NCBI RefSeq assembly: GCF_000744225.1
Contig: NZ_JQLN01000004.1
Span: forward strand, 1,178,001-1,242,000
Length of the DNA stretch: 64,000 nt
Reading direction: 5' to 3'
DNA from: Kitasatospora mediocidica KCTC 9733
Lineage (GTDB): Bacteria > Actinomycetota > Actinomycetes > Streptomycetales > Streptomycetaceae
Within the stretch, counting starts at the first letter, position 1, and the number at the start of each line of letters is the position of its first letter. The position numbers and the translations under genes are program-made. This document shows, one piece after another, positions 35,585-45,322 of this stretch. A model generated the notes under the pieces. It was given only the letters and a program-made list of their open reading frames with translations. It ran no database searches and was not told where the DNA came from.

Positions 35585-36020
35585 CAGGCTCCTTCCAGGG
35601 CGGCCGGCGGACGGGCCGCGCTGGCGACCGCTGCCCACTGGGCCTTACGTCATGAATGGGATGGTGGCTTCGGCGCGACAGAGCGGTGTGCCGGGCGAGG
35701 AGGTGCCAGGACCCGGCGCCCCCTCGGTCGCAGGCGTCACAGCCCGCCCGGCACGCGACGGTAGGCCGTCGACCGAGAGGCTGGGTGTCGTCCGCCCGGA
35801 CGGGGGGTGTCCAGCCTCCGACGGACTGGTGGCCGACGACCGGCCTGACACTCCGTCACTTCTGCTCCCCGCGGTACCCGGTGGCCGTTCCACCTGCGCG
35901 GGGACGGCCCATCGGCCGCTCCGGCGCAGGCACAGCATGGTGTGCCGTTGCTGAAGCCAAGCTGAAGACAGCTGAAGTGATCTTCAGCAAACCCTCAAAG
36001 CGGCCTGCGATCCTGTGGGC
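35585..36020. promoter_or_regulatory. divergent promoter region with GCTGAAG operator repeats
   Basis: 436 bp between the leftward glycosyltransferase and the rightward response regulator. Near the regulator are three direct GCTGAAG copies (35950, 35961, 35971; spacing 11 and 10 bases) and an inverted CTTCAGC at 35982-35988, an array typical of OmpR-family binding sites. The regulator itself has no clear ribosome binding site, so its mRNA may be leaderless. Confidence 0.6.
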
Positions 36021-36698
36021 ATGCGCGTACTGGTGGTCGAGGACGAACGGCGGCTGGCCGCCGCCCTGCAGCGAGGGCTGCAGGCCGAGGGCATCTCGGT
36101 GGACGTGGCCCACGACGGCCCGCAGGGCCTGTGGCTGGCGGGCGAGCACGACTACGACGTGATCCTGCTCGACATCATGCTGCCGGGCGTCAACGGCTAC
36201 CGGATCTGCGCGCGGCTGCGGGCGGCCGGCTGCGAGGCGGGCATCCTGATGCTCACCGCCAAGGACGGCGAGTACGACGAGGCGGAGGCCCTGGACACCG
36301 GCGCCGACGACTTCCTCTCCAAGCCCTTCAGTTACGTGGTGCTGCTGGCCCGGCTGCGCGCGCTGGCCCGGCGCACCGGCCGCCGCCGTCCGCAGGCGCT
36401 GGAGTTCGGAGACCTGCGGATCGACCCCGCCCGACACTGCTGCACCCGGGGCGGCACCGAGATCCGGCTGACCGCGCGCGAGTTCGCGGTGCTGGAGTAC
36501 CTGGCCCGGCGGGCCGGCGAGGTGGTGCCCAAGCGGGAGATCCTGGAGCAGGTCTGGGACACCGCCTTCGAGGGCGACCCCAACGTCGTCGAGGTCCACG
36601 TCAGCGCGGTCCGGCGCAAGATCGACGCGCCGTTCGGCCGGACCTCCCTGGAGACCGTGCGCGGCGCCGGCTACCGACTCGCGGTCGACGGTGGCTGA
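36021..36698 (+). CDS. OmpR/PhoB-family response regulator (CutR-like)
   Basis: 225 aa from ATG 36021 (GTG two codons upstream also possible). Receiver domain: acidic pair in 'VVEDERRLA', phospho-acceptor Asp51 in 'VILLDIMLPG', Thr in 'LMLTAKD', Lys in 'FLSKPFSY'. C-terminal winged helix with 'IRLTAREFAVLEYLARRAGEVVPKREILEQVW' and 'VVEVHVSAVRRKI'. Overlaps the kinase gene by 8 bases, giving a classical two-component pair. Probably autoregulates through the GCTGAAG repeats upstream. Confidence 0.9.
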   Translation: MRVLVVEDERRLAAALQRGLQAEGISVDVAHDGPQGLWLAGEHDYDVILLDIMLPGVNGYRICARLRAAGCEAGILMLTAKDGEYDEAEALDTGADDFLSKPFSYVVLLARLRALARRTGRRRPQALEFGDLRIDPARHCCTRGGTEIRLTAREFAVLEYLARRAGEVVPKREILEQVWDTAFEGDPNVVEVHVSAVRRKIDAPFGRTSLETVRGAGYRLAVDGG

Positions 36699-38088
36699 CG
36701 CTCCGCGGCGCCCGCTGCCGCGCCGGCTGCGGCCGATGACCGTCCGGGCCCGGGCCACCCTGGGCGCCTGCTCGGTGGTGGCCGTGGCGCTGGCCGCCGC
36801 CTCGTTCGCGCTGGTCGGCCTGCTGGACGCCAACCTGCTGCAGAACGCCGAGGACGACGCCGAGCACCAGGCGGACTCCGTCGCGCAGCTGGCGGTGGCC
36901 GGACGGCTCGACCCGCTGCTCCAGCCCACCCACGGCGCCGACTTCCTCCAGGTGGTGGACGCGAGCGGCAAGGTGCTCACCAGCAGCCAGAACCTCAGCG
37001 GCCGGACGGCCGTCTCGCCCGACCGCCCCACCGCCCCCGGCACCGTGCGTCACACCTGGGACGTGACGCGGATGGGCGAGGAGCACCGGCAGCGGGTCGT
37101 CGAGGTCACCACCGAGACCCCCGACGGCCTGGTCACCGTCTACGCGGGCACCTCGCTGCGGGACGCCGACGCGGCCGACGCGACCACCACGGCCGCACTG
37201 GCCGTCGGCGGGCCGCTGCTGCTGATCACCGTCGGGGCCGTCACCTGGTGGGTCACCGGGCGGGCGCTGAGGCCGGTGGAGGCGATCCGCGCCGAGGTCG
37301 CCGCGATCACCGACCGCGACCTCTACCGCCGGGTCCCGGTCCCGCCCACCCACGACGAGATCGCCCGGCTGGCCACCACCATGAACGCCACCCTGGACCG
37401 GCTGGAGTCCTCCGGCCTGCGCCAGCGCCGCTTCATCGCCGACGCCTCGCACGAGCTGCGCAGCCCGATCGCGGTGCTGCGCACCCAGCTGGAGGTGGCG
37501 CTCGCCGTCCCGGACCCGGAGCTGCGCCCGGAGCTGATCAGCGGAGCCCTGGAGGACACCGCGCGGCTGGAGCACCTGGCCGCCGACCTGCTGCTGCTGG
37601 CCAGGATCGACGCCGCCGAGCCGGTCTCGGCCCAGCGGCTGGACCTCGGCGACCTGGTGCGCCAGGCCGTCGACTCCCGGCGCGGCGACCGTGTCCCGGT
37701 CCGCGTGGACCTGGCGCCGGAGATCGAGCTGGACGGCAACCGGCTGCTGCTCACCCGGCTGGTGACCAACCTGCTGGACAACGCCCAGCGCTTCGCCGAG
37801 CAGCGGATCGAGGTCTCGCTGCGCACCGTGCCGGACGGCCCGGACGACCACTGCGCCGTGCTGGAGGTCGCCGACGACGGCCCCGGCATCCCCGCGCAGG
37901 AGCGCGAACGGGTCTTCGAGCGGTTCGCCCGGCTCGACGACGCCCGCAGCCGCGACCACGGCGGCGCCGGCCTGGGCCTCGCCATCGCCCGCGACCTGGC
38001 CGCCCACCACGGCGGCACCCTGCACGCCGACGACGCCGAACGCGGCGCCCTTCTGGTGGCCCGGATCCCGGTCCCCCGAAGCCGCTGA
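36691..38088 (+). CDS. sensor histidine kinase
   Basis: 465 aa, GTG within the end of the regulator gene. Two membrane segments (~25-47 and ~168-190) flank a ~120-residue extracytoplasmic sensor. HAMP follows, then the dimerisation box 'RFIADASHELRSP' with His254, N box 'LVTNLLDNAQRFAE', and G boxes 'VADDGPGIP' and 'GGAGLGLAIARDL'. Partner of the upstream regulator. The signal is not known; the sensor domain has no cysteine cluster or obvious metal site. Confidence 0.9.
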   Translation: MADAPRRPLPRRLRPMTVRARATLGACSVVAVALAAASFALVGLLDANLLQNAEDDAEHQADSVAQLAVAGRLDPLLQPTHGADFLQVVDASGKVLTSSQNLSGRTAVSPDRPTAPGTVRHTWDVTRMGEEHRQRVVEVTTETPDGLVTVYAGTSLRDADAADATTTAALAVGGPLLLITVGAVTWWVTGRALRPVEAIRAEVAAITDRDLYRRVPVPPTHDEIARLATTMNATLDRLESSGLRQRRFIADASHELRSPIAVLRTQLEVALAVPDPELRPELISGALEDTARLEHLAADLLLLARIDAAEPVSAQRLDLGDLVRQAVDSRRGDRVPVRVDLAPEIELDGNRLLLTRLVTNLLDNAQRFAEQRIEVSLRTVPDGPDDHCAVLEVADDGPGIPAQERERVFERFARLDDARSRDHGGAGLGLAIARDLAAHHGGTLHADDAERGALLVARIPVPRSR

Positions 38089-38174
38089 ATTTCCAGTCTG
38101 ATTTTCCGTTATCCAGCTCGCTGTCGCGGATCTCCCACAGTGGACAGGTCAGCTGACGGAGAAGGTGGACACGG

Positions 38175-39866
38175 GTGGGCACGGACAGTCACCGCACAGG
38201 GACGACCGGGGCGCGGACCGGCGATCGGCACGGCGCGGTCCTGCCGGCCGACCGGGACGCGCTGATCGCGGGGCATCTGCCGCTGCTCTACAACATCGTC
38301 GGCCGCGCGCTGAACGGCCACCCCGACACCGACGACGTGGTGCAGGAGACCATGCTGCGGGCCGTGGACGGCCTGGACGGGCTGCGCGAGCCGAAGGCCT
38401 TCCGCTCGTGGCTGGTGGCCATCGCGATGAACCAGATCCGGCACCGCTACCGGGACCGGCAAGCCGGTGCGGGCGCCGGCCCGCTGGACGAGGCGCACGG
38501 CCTGGCCGACCCCGACGCCGACTTCGTCGGTCTGACCATCGTGCGGCTGGGCCTGGCCGGGCAGCGGCGCGAGGTCGCCGAGGCGACCCGCTGGCTGGAC
38601 CCGGAGGACCGCGAGCTGCTGGGCCTGTGGTGGCAGGAGGCGGCCGGCGAGCTGAGCCGGGCCGAACTGGCCGCCGCGCTGGACCTGCCGCCGGCCCACG
38701 CGGCGGTCCGGGTGCAGCGGATGAAGGAGCGACTGGAGACCTCGCGCGTGGTGGTCCGGGCCTTGGCGGGCCACCCGGCCTGCCCGGAACTGGCGGCCGT
38801 CACGGCCACCTGGGACGGATCGCCCGGGGCGCTGTGGCGCAAGCGGATCGCCCGGCACGCCCGGGACTGCCAGGCCTGCGGCGGGCACGCCCGCGACCTG
38901 GTCCCGGCCGAGGGCCTGTTGGCCGGTCTCGCCCTGCTCCCGCTGCCGCGCCGGCTGGCCGGCCGGCTGACGGCCGCCACCGGCACCGGCGTACCGCGCC
39001 CCCGTCCGGCCGGCCACCGCGCGGCCGGCGGTTCGCGCCGACGTCCGCCGGGCGGGCGGCGGCGCCGCAGCCGTCCGACCGGACGCCGTCGCGCTGCCAC
39101 CGCGCTCGGCCTGCTGGCGGCGCTGACGGCGGGCGGACTGGGCTGGCACACCCTGGCTCCCGGCCAGGGCAGCGCGGTCCGAGCCTCCGACGCCGCACTG
39201 ACGCAGCCCGATCTGGTGGACGTGACGGCGCTGCGAAGCGCCTCGACACCGCCGACCGGCGCGCCCGCCTCGAAGCCCGCCGCCGGGTCGCCCGCGCCGT
39301 CCGCCCCGGCGTCGGCGTCGGCCTCGCCCACCGCCTCGCCCTCCTCCGCCCCGACGCCCTCCCCGTCGCCGTCCGCCTCGACGGCTCCCTCCCCCTCGAT
39401 GTCCGCGGCCCCGACGTCCGCCTCGCCCGCCCCCGCCACCACCTCCGCGCGTCCCCCGCTCGGCGGGTCGGTCGCCACCGCCGGCTCGTTCCAGCAGCAG
39501 GTGCTGGACCTGGTCAACATCCAGCGCGCGCAGAACGGTTGCGGTCCGCTGACGGCCAACGGCAAGCTCCAGGCGGCCGCCCAGGGCCAGTCCGACGACA
39601 TGGCGGCCCGGCACTTCTTCGACCACACCAACCCGGACGGCGCCGGACCGCAGCAGCGGATCGACGCGACCGGCTACCAGTGGAGCACCTGGGGCGAGAA
39701 CATCGCCCAGGGCCAGTCCACCCCGGCCTCGGTGATGGACAGTTGGATGAACAGCCCCGGCCACCGGGCGAACATCCTCAACTGCGCGTTCAAGGAGATC
39801 GGCGTCGGCGTCCACCAGGGCCCCGGCGGCCCCTGGTGGACCCAGGACTTCGGCGCCCCCGCCTGA
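38175..39866 (+). CDS. ECF-type sigma factor fused through a membrane segment to a CAP domain
   Basis: 563 aa, GTG start. Residues ~30-95 are sigma region 2 ([28 protein letters not shown]...[17 protein letters not shown]) and ~125-185 region 4-like ([13 protein letters not shown]...[23 protein letters not shown]). '[15 protein letters not shown]' (~235) resembles an anti-sigma zinc motif. A basic stretch and hydrophobic segment ('[18 protein letters not shown]' ~311-328) follow, then a Ser/Pro/Ala linker (~355-430) and a CAP/SCP domain (~440-563: '[19 protein letters not shown]', '[10 protein letters not shown]', 'WGENIAQGQ', '[10 protein letters not shown]'). The layout implies a cytoplasmic sigma part and an external CAP part. 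Only 87 bp after the kinase gene. Confidence 0.8.
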   Translation: MGTDSHRTGTTGARTGDRHGAVLPADRDALIAGHLPLLYNIVGRALNGHPDTDDVVQETMLRAVDGLDGLREPKAFRSWLVAIAMNQIRHRYRDRQAGAGAGPLDEAHGLADPDADFVGLTIVRLGLAGQRREVAEATRWLDPEDRELLGLWWQEAAGELSRAELAAALDLPPAHAAVRVQRMKERLETSRVVVRALAGHPACPELAAVTATWDGSPGALWRKRIARHARDCQACGGHARDLVPAEGLLAGLALLPLPRRLAGRLTAATGTGVPRPRPAGHRAAGGSRRRPPGGRRRRSRPTGRRRAATALGLLAALTAGGLGWHTLAPGQGSAVRASDAALTQPDLVDVTALRSASTPPTGAPASKPAAGSPAPSAPASASASPTASPSSAPTPSPSPSASTAPSPSMSAAPTSASPAPATTSARPPLGGSVATAGSFQQQVLDLVNIQRAQNGCGPLTANGKLQAAAQGQSDDMAARHFFDHTNPDGAGPQQRIDATGYQWSTWGENIAQGQSTPASVMDSWMNSPGHRANILNCAFKEIGVGVHQGPGGPWWTQDFGAPA

Positions 39867-39904
39867 GGAGCCCGCGCCTGAGACCGACCGGCAAATTGGC
39901 GCGA

Positions 39905-39948
39905 CAGGTGCGAGGTCACTCCCCCAGACTGACCGGACCTCGCACCTG
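39905..39948 (+). promoter_or_regulatory. 13-bp stem-loop in front of argS
   Basis: CAGGTGCGAGGTC (39905-39917) pairs perfectly with GACCTCGCACCTG (39936-39948), with an 18-base loop. It could terminate the sigma-CAP transcript or be a leader element for argS, whose start is 22 bases away. Confidence 0.5.
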
Positions 39949-39969
39949 CGCACAGAACGGTTGGTCCCG

Positions 39970-41715
39970 ATGACCGCGGTCCCCTCTCTCGCTGCCACTG
40001 TGCACGCCGGCCTCCACCAGGCCATCGGCGTCGCACTGCCCGACGCACCGGACGTGGATCCGCAGCTGCGCCGCAGCGACCGGGCGGACTTCCAGGCCAA
40101 CGGCCTGCTCGCGGCGGCCAAGGCGGCCGGGACCAACCCGCGGGAGCTGGCCGGGCGGGTGGCCGCCGAACTGGCGGCATCCGGGTCCGCGGAGTCGGCG
40201 GTGCTGGCCGGCTGGGAGGTCTCCGGCCCCGGCTTCCTCAACCTGACCCTCGCCGACGGCGCCCTCCTCACCCAGGCCGAGGCCCGGCTCGCGGACGACC
40301 GGCTGGGCATCGGAGCGCTCCCCGGCGCGGGCGTCACGGTGCTCGACTACAGCCAGCCGAACATCGCCAAGGAAATGCACGTGGGCCACCTGCGGTCCAC
40401 CGTGATCGGCGACGCCCTCGCCCGGATCCTCTCCTTCGGCGGTGAGCGGGTCGTGCGGCGCAACCATCTCGGCGACTGGGGAACCCAGTTCGGGATGCTC
40501 ATCCAGTACCGGGACGAGTTCGGCGACACCGGCGCCGACGTCTCCTCGCTCGACGCGCTCTACAAGACCTCCCGCAAGCACTTCGACACCGACCCGGAGT
40601 TCGCCGAGCGGGCCCGGATGCGGGTGGTCGCGCTGCAGGCCGGCGACCCGCCGACGGTGGCGGCCTGGCAGCGGATCGTGGACGAGTCCAAGCGGCACTT
40701 CGACGCCGTGTACCAGCGGCTGGACGTCCTGCTGGAGGACACCGACGCGGTCGGCGAGAGCCACTACAACCCGATGCTCGCCGACGTCTGCGCCCAGTTG
40801 GAGGCCTCCGGCGTCGCCGTGCGCTCGCAGGGGGCGCTCTGCGTCTTCTTCGACGGGATCCTCAACCCGGACGGTGAGCCGGTACCGCTGATCGTCCGCA
40901 AGAAGGACGGCGGCTACGGATACGCCGCCACCGACCTGGCCGCCGTCCGGGAGCGGGTCGCCGCGCTCGGCGCCGACCGGCTGCTGTACGTCGTGGACAG
41001 CCGGCAGGCGCTGCACTTCCGGATGGTCTTCGAGACCGCCCGGCGGGCCGGCTGGCTGCCGGACGGCGTGACGGCCGCGCACGTCCCGTTCGGCATGGTG
41101 CTGGCCGCCGACGGCCGGCCGTTCAAGACCCGGGCCGGCGGCACCGTCCGGCTGGTCGACCTGCTGGACGAGGCCGTCGAGCGCGCCGCGGCCGTAATCG
41201 CCGAGAAGTCCCCGGGGCTGGCACCGGAGCAGCTGGCCGAGCGGGCCGCCCAGGTGGGCATCGGCGCGCTCAAGTACGCGGACCTGTCCAACGCGCGGAC
41301 CAGGGACTACGCCTTCGACCTGGCCCGGATGGTCTCGCTGACCGGCGACACCGGGGTCTACCTGCAGTACGCGCACGCCCGGATCCACTCGATCCTGCGC
41401 AAGGCCCCGGCCGACGCCGGCCACCGGGCGCACCCCGGGGTCGCGCTCACCCCCGCCGAGCGCTCGCTGGCGCTGCTGCTGGACGAGTGCGGGGCCGCGC
41501 TGGAGGCCGTCGCGGAGAGTCGGGAGCCGCACCGGCTCTGCACCTACCTGTACCAACTGGCCGTCTCGTTCAGCGCCTTCTACGAGCAGGCCCCGGTGCT
41601 GAAGGCCCCCGACACGGCTACCCGGGAGAACCGGCTGCTGCTCTGCCGGCTCACCGCCCGGACCCTCGCGCTCGGGCTCGGCCTGCTCGGGATGGCCGCC
41701 CCCGAGCAGCTCTGA
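39970..41715 (+). CDS. argS: arginine--tRNA ligase
   Basis: 581 aa from ATG 39970 (TTG at 39961 is also in frame). Class I synthetase: '[26 protein letters not shown]' carries the HIGH motif as HVGH (~137-140), '[18 protein letters not shown]' the degenerate KMSKS loop, and the Arg anticodon-binding domain ends the protein with '[19 protein letters not shown]'. It charges tRNA-Arg in the cytosol. No arginine operon genes adjoin. Actinomycetes may carry a second argS; which copy this is cannot be told here. Confidence 0.95.
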   Translation: MTAVPSLAATVHAGLHQAIGVALPDAPDVDPQLRRSDRADFQANGLLAAAKAAGTNPRELAGRVAAELAASGSAESAVLAGWEVSGPGFLNLTLADGALLTQAEARLADDRLGIGALPGAGVTVLDYSQPNIAKEMHVGHLRSTVIGDALARILSFGGERVVRRNHLGDWGTQFGMLIQYRDEFGDTGADVSSLDALYKTSRKHFDTDPEFAERARMRVVALQAGDPPTVAAWQRIVDESKRHFDAVYQRLDVLLEDTDAVGESHYNPMLADVCAQLEASGVAVRSQGALCVFFDGILNPDGEPVPLIVRKKDGGYGYAATDLAAVRERVAALGADRLLYVVDSRQALHFRMVFETARRAGWLPDGVTAAHVPFGMVLAADGRPFKTRAGGTVRLVDLLDEAVERAAAVIAEKSPGLAPEQLAERAAQVGIGALKYADLSNARTRDYAFDLARMVSLTGDTGVYLQYAHARIHSILRKAPADAGHRAHPGVALTPAERSLALLLDECGAALEAVAESREPHRLCTYLYQLAVSFSAFYEQAPVLKAPDTATRENRLLLCRLTARTLALGLGLLGMAAPEQL

Positions 41716-41781
41716 ACCCGCCCTCGGATGAGCGGCTGCCCGGCCGCCGCCCCCGGAACGGGGTACCGGCCGGGCGGGCCG

Positions 41782-42081
41782 TCAGGCCACGGGCGGCGGC
41801 GCGTCCGGCTGCTCCAGCGCTCCCGCACGGGAGTGCTCCTGGCTGCGGGCCAGGTGCGCGGCGCAGGCCACCACCACCCAGGCCAGGCCGCCCGCGTGGG
41901 TGTAGGCGTGTCCCGCGGTGAGCAGCTGCTGCTGGTCGGTGCCGCAGTGCAGGCAGGCGTTGGCGTGCAGCTGCTCGCCGCTGACCAGCAGCTGCTGGGC
42001 CGGCCCCTCGATCGGGTGGTAGTCGATCGCGATCGGCGGTCGGGCGGCGGTGAGCTGGTGGAACGTCAGATCGGAGGTCAT
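41782..42081 (-). CDS. small Cys/His-motif protein, paralogue of the prophage-edge one
   Basis: 99 aa, leftward. 'CLHCGTDQQQLLTAGHAYTHAGGLAWVVVACAAHLA' matches the layout of the protein at 27754-27978 (C-x2-C-G-T ... AGH-x-YT ... VVAC-x2-H). The N-terminal ~40 residues differ. Possible zinc site. No partner gene: argS ends before it and the peptidase gene starts divergently. Function unknown. Confidence 0.6.
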   Translation of the reverse strand: MTSDLTFHQLTAARPPIAIDYHPIEGPAQQLLVSGEQLHANACLHCGTDQQQLLTAGHAYTHAGGLAWVVVACAAHLARSQEHSRAGALEQPDAPPPVA

Positions 42082-42305
42082 CGGGTCAGCTCCAGGGGGA
42101 GGTCTCCAGGGTCTCGGGCGGACCCGGGACCGGTCACCCTGTGCGCCCGCTCGACTCCGCCCATGGGCTCAGCCTGGCCCTGCCAAGGCCCCGCCGCACC
42201 CCGGACCGCCAGATTGGCACCCTTCCGGTCACCTTTTCGTACTCCGACGCGTCGAGATCGAACCCGCTGGCGAACCGCGACGGGCCAGATGACAGGGTGT
42301 CAGCC

Positions 42306-44405
42306 ATGCCGACGATCACGTTGCCCCAGCAGCTCGCCCGCACCGGCCGCTTCAGCCTCGGTGCGCCCACCCACTTCACGGTCGCCCCGGACGGCGCGAC
42401 CGTGCTCTTCCTGCGCAGCCGGGCCGGCGACGATCCACTGAGCTGCCTGTGGGCGCTGGACCTGGACGCCGACGGCGGCCGCGGCGCCGAACGGCTGCTG
42501 GTCGACCCCGCGGAGCTGCTCAGCGGCGGCACGGAACAGCTCTCCGAGGAGGAGCGCACCCGCCGCGAGCGCGGCCGGGAGCGGTCCGGCGGCATCGTCG
42601 GCTACACCACCGACGCGGCGGCCCGACTCGCGGTCTTCGCGCTCTCCGGCAACCTCTGGACCGTCGACACCGCCACCGGCGCGGCCCGGCGGCTGCCCGC
42701 CGAGGGGCCGGTGGTCGACCCGCGCCCCGATCCGTCCGGCTGCAGAATCGCCTACGTCGGCGGCGGCGCCCTGCGGGTCATCGGGGCGGACGGCACCGGC
42801 GACCGCGCGGTCGCCGCCCCGGACGGCCCGGACGTCGTCTTCGGTCTGGCCGAGCACGTCGCGTCCGAGTCGATGGGCCGCGAGCGCGGCTACTGGTGGT
42901 CGCCCGACGGCACCCGCCTGCTGGTCGCCCGGGTCGACGTCTCCCCGGTCACCGTCTGGTACATCGCGGACCCGGCCAACCCCTCCCGGCCGCCGCGCGC
43001 CATGCGCTACCCGGCCGCCGGCGGCGCCAACGCCGACGTCTCGCTCTGGCTCGCCGACCTCGACGGCACGCGCACGCCCGTCGCCTGGGACCGCGCGGCC
43101 TTCGAGTACCTCACCGCCGCCGGCTGGGACGCGCACGGCCCGTTCGCCGCCGTGCAGAGCCGCGACCAGGGCACCGTCCAGGTGCTGGCCGTCGACCGCA
43201 CTACCGGCTCGACCCGGCTGCTGAGCCAGGCCCGCGACGAGCACTGGGTCAAACTGGTGCCCGGCCTGCCCGCCCGCACCGCGGCCGGCGCCCTGCTCTC
43301 CAGCGCCGACCTGGAGGACACCCGTCACCTGACCGTGGACGGCGCCCCGGTCACCCCGCCCGGCCTCCAGCTGCGCGCGGTACTCGGCGCCGACGACGAG
43401 GGCGTCCTCTTCCTCGCCTCCGACGAGCCGAGCGAGACCCACCTGTGGAGCTACCACCCCGAGGACGGCCTGCGCCGGCTCAGCACCGAGCCGGGCGTGC
43501 ACACCGGAGTGCGGCGCGCCGGCACCCTGGTGCACGTCGCCCGCTCGCTGGACCGGCCCGGCAGCAGGGCCACCGTGCTGCGCCCGGGGCAGCCGCCCGT
43601 CCGGCTGGTCTCGCACGCCGAGCGACCGGTGCTCGACCTGCGGGTCACGCTGCTGCGCGCGGGAGAGCGCGAGCTGCGCACGATGCTGTACCTGCCGTCC
43701 TGGCACCGGGCCGACGACGCCCCGCTGCCCGTCCTGCTCGACCCCTACGGCGGGCCCGGCGGGCAGAAGGCCACCGCCGAGCAGGGGTCCTGGTGCCATG
43801 TCTCGCAGTGGTTCGCCGAACAGGGCTTCGCGGTCCTGGCCACCGACGGCGCCGGCACCGCCGGGCGCGGGCCGCGCTGGGAGCGCGAGATCCACGGCGA
43901 CGTGATGGGCCCGGTCCTGGCGGACCAGGTGGCCGCGCTGCACGCGATCGCCGAGCGCCACCCCGAGCTGGACCTCACCCGGGTCGCCGTCCGCGGCTGG
44001 TCCTTCGGCGCTTCGCTGGCGATCGCCGCCGTCCTGCACCGCCCCGACGTCTTCCACGCCGCGGTCGCCGGAGCCCCCGCCACCGAATCGCGGATGTACG
44101 ACACCCACTGGCGCGAGCGCTACCTGGGCCACCCCGACCGGTATCCCGAGCGCTTCGAGCGCGACTCCCTGGTGACGGCGGCGCCGCTGCTGTCCCGCCC
44201 CCTGCTGCTGATGCACGGTTTCGCGGACGACAACGTCTTTCCCGCGCACACCCTGCGCCTCTCCAGCGCCCTGCTCGCGGCGGGCCGGCCGCACGAGGTG
44301 CTGCCACTCAGCGGGGTGAGCCACGCGGGCCCGACCGGCGCGGACTTCGAGCGCCTGCTCGAACTCCAGCTGGACTTCCTGCGGCGGTCGCTTCCGAAGG
44401 TCTAG
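42306..44405 (+). CDS. S9 family (prolyl oligopeptidase/DPP-IV-like) serine peptidase
   Basis: 699 aa, ATG with AGGGTG upstream. Residues ~20-440 form a beta-propeller like DPP-IV N-terminal domains ('GYWWSPDGTRLLVARVDVSPVTVWYI'). The C-terminal alpha/beta hydrolase has 'DPYGGPGGQKA', the nucleophile elbow 'GWSFGASLA' (Ser566), an Asp in 'HGFADDNVFPAHT' (~640) and His673 in 'GVSHAGPTG'. No signal peptide, so probably intracellular. Cleaves short peptides, often after Pro. Its stop codon lies in a small tandem repeat. Confidence 0.9.
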   Translation: MPTITLPQQLARTGRFSLGAPTHFTVAPDGATVLFLRSRAGDDPLSCLWALDLDADGGRGAERLLVDPAELLSGGTEQLSEEERTRRERGRERSGGIVGYTTDAAARLAVFALSGNLWTVDTATGAARRLPAEGPVVDPRPDPSGCRIAYVGGGALRVIGADGTGDRAVAAPDGPDVVFGLAEHVASESMGRERGYWWSPDGTRLLVARVDVSPVTVWYIADPANPSRPPRAMRYPAAGGANADVSLWLADLDGTRTPVAWDRAAFEYLTAAGWDAHGPFAAVQSRDQGTVQVLAVDRTTGSTRLLSQARDEHWVKLVPGLPARTAAGALLSSADLEDTRHLTVDGAPVTPPGLQLRAVLGADDEGVLFLASDEPSETHLWSYHPEDGLRRLSTEPGVHTGVRRAGTLVHVARSLDRPGSRATVLRPGQPPVRLVSHAERPVLDLRVTLLRAGERELRTMLYLPSWHRADDAPLPVLLDPYGGPGGQKATAEQGSWCHVSQWFAEQGFAVLATDGAGTAGRGPRWEREIHGDVMGPVLADQVAALHAIAERHPELDLTRVAVRGWSFGASLAIAAVLHRPDVFHAAVAGAPATESRMYDTHWRERYLGHPDRYPERFERDSLVTAAPLLSRPLLLMHGFADDNVFPAHTLRLSSALLAAGRPHEVLPLSGVSHAGPTGADFERLLELQLDFLRRSLPKV

Positions 44406-44448
44406 GGCGAAGGTCCAGGGCGAAGGTCCAGGGGCGAGGTCTCAGGGC
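44396..44448. repeat. four imperfect 13-14 bp tandem repeats at the end of the peptidase gene
   Basis: Units GAAGGTCTAGGGC, GAAGGTCCAGGGC, GAAGGTCCAGGGGC and GAGGTCTCAGGGC run from the last codons of the peptidase into the end of the convergent small gene. Likely slippage product; it may vary in copy number between strains. Confidence 0.7.
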
Positions 44449-44792
44449 TGGACGTCGCTGCGGCCGGAGACCCAGGCCAGCGCGTCGTGGACGCCGCGCG
44501 CGTAGTCGCGGCCGTCCTGGTCGGCGCTCTGGTCCTGCTGGCGGACCTGGGCCGCCTGCTGCTCGGCGCCGAGCTGCGCCGGGCACGGGCCCTCGGGCCC
44601 GGTCGCCAGGCTGTCGGTCACCGGGGCGAGTGTGCTGCGGCCGAGCGCCCACAGGTAGCCGTCCAGCGAGCCCCGGTGGAACCGCGACGGCTCGAACGGC
44701 GGGTCGCCGATGTACTCCAGGCGCGCGAGCGCGCTCTCAACCTGCTCCCGGGAACGCGCCCCGACCCGGGACGTCACATCGTGGCTGGTCAT
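44442..44792 (-). CDS. hypothetical actinomycete protein
   Basis: 116 aa, leftward. 'REQVESALARLEYIGDPPFEPSRFHRGSLDGYLWALGRSTLAPVTD' looks structured and helical; the C-terminal half includes a Gln-rich stretch and 'DGRDYARGVHDALAWVSGRSDVQP'. No membrane segment or known domain recognised. Its 3' end overlaps the tandem repeat after the peptidase gene. Confidence 0.55.
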   Translation of the reverse strand: MTSHDVTSRVGARSREQVESALARLEYIGDPPFEPSRFHRGSLDGYLWALGRSTLAPVTDSLATGPEGPCPAQLGAEQQAAQVRQQDQSADQDGRDYARGVHDALAWVSGRSDVQP

Positions 44793-44960
44793 AACCGCAG
44801 GTTAAGCACGCACGGCCGTCCGGGGCGCCCCCGGACGGCCAATCCGGGGACCCTCCAGGGGCGCTGCGGCCGGTTTCCAGGTGCGCGGCCGGACGGACCT
44901 GGTCCACACTCGTGGGACAGGTCCGTCCGGCCGCAGCCCCACGATCCATGGAGGCATCCC

Positions 44961-45152
44961 ATGAGCGAGTCCGTCGACATCGAGTCGTTGCCCACCCCCG
45001 ACCGTCTGCTGCACACCGGATCAGAGCACCCCATCGACCCCGAGGACCTCGTGATGGCCTCGGGCCGCGACGTCACGCCCGAGCTGGTGGAGAAGGCCCG
45101 CAAGGCGCTGGAGCGCGACGGTGCGGTGGCGGTCGAGCGCGTCCTGCCGTAG
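44961..45152 (+). CDS. small acidic protein
   Basis: 63 aa, ATG behind a strong GGAGG at normal spacing. 'SVDIESLPTPDRLLHTGSEHPIDPEDLVMASGRDVTPELVEKARKALERDG' ends in one helix. Followed at once by a very strong hairpin, so it forms its own transcription unit. I do not recognise a named family. Confidence 0.65.
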   Translation: MSESVDIESLPTPDRLLHTGSEHPIDPEDLVMASGRDVTPELVEKARKALERDGAVAVERVLP

Positions 45153-45175
45153 GGCGCGGGTGACGAGGGACCGAT

Positions 45176-45206
45176 GGCCCGCGCGCGGAGGCTCCGCGCG
45201 CGGGCC
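45176..45206 (+). terminator. strong terminator hairpin
   Basis: GGCCCGCGCGCGGA (45176-45189) and TCCGCGCGCGGGCC (45193-45206), a perfect 14-bp stem with a GGC loop. No T-tract, as is common in actinomycetes. Confidence 0.75.
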
Positions 45207-45322
45207 CGCGTGCTGTCACGGCAGGTCCGGCCGTCCGTGGACGCACTTTGTCGCACTTCTGTGACAGAAGAAGCGCGACGATTGGTCCGATTTACTCATC
45301 TTGCATGCTTATGGTCTAAGGC

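Noticed and set aside
39905..39969. T-box riboswitch before argS
   Set aside because: A strong hairpin is present, but no T-box consensus bulge or antiterminator was found and the leader is too short.
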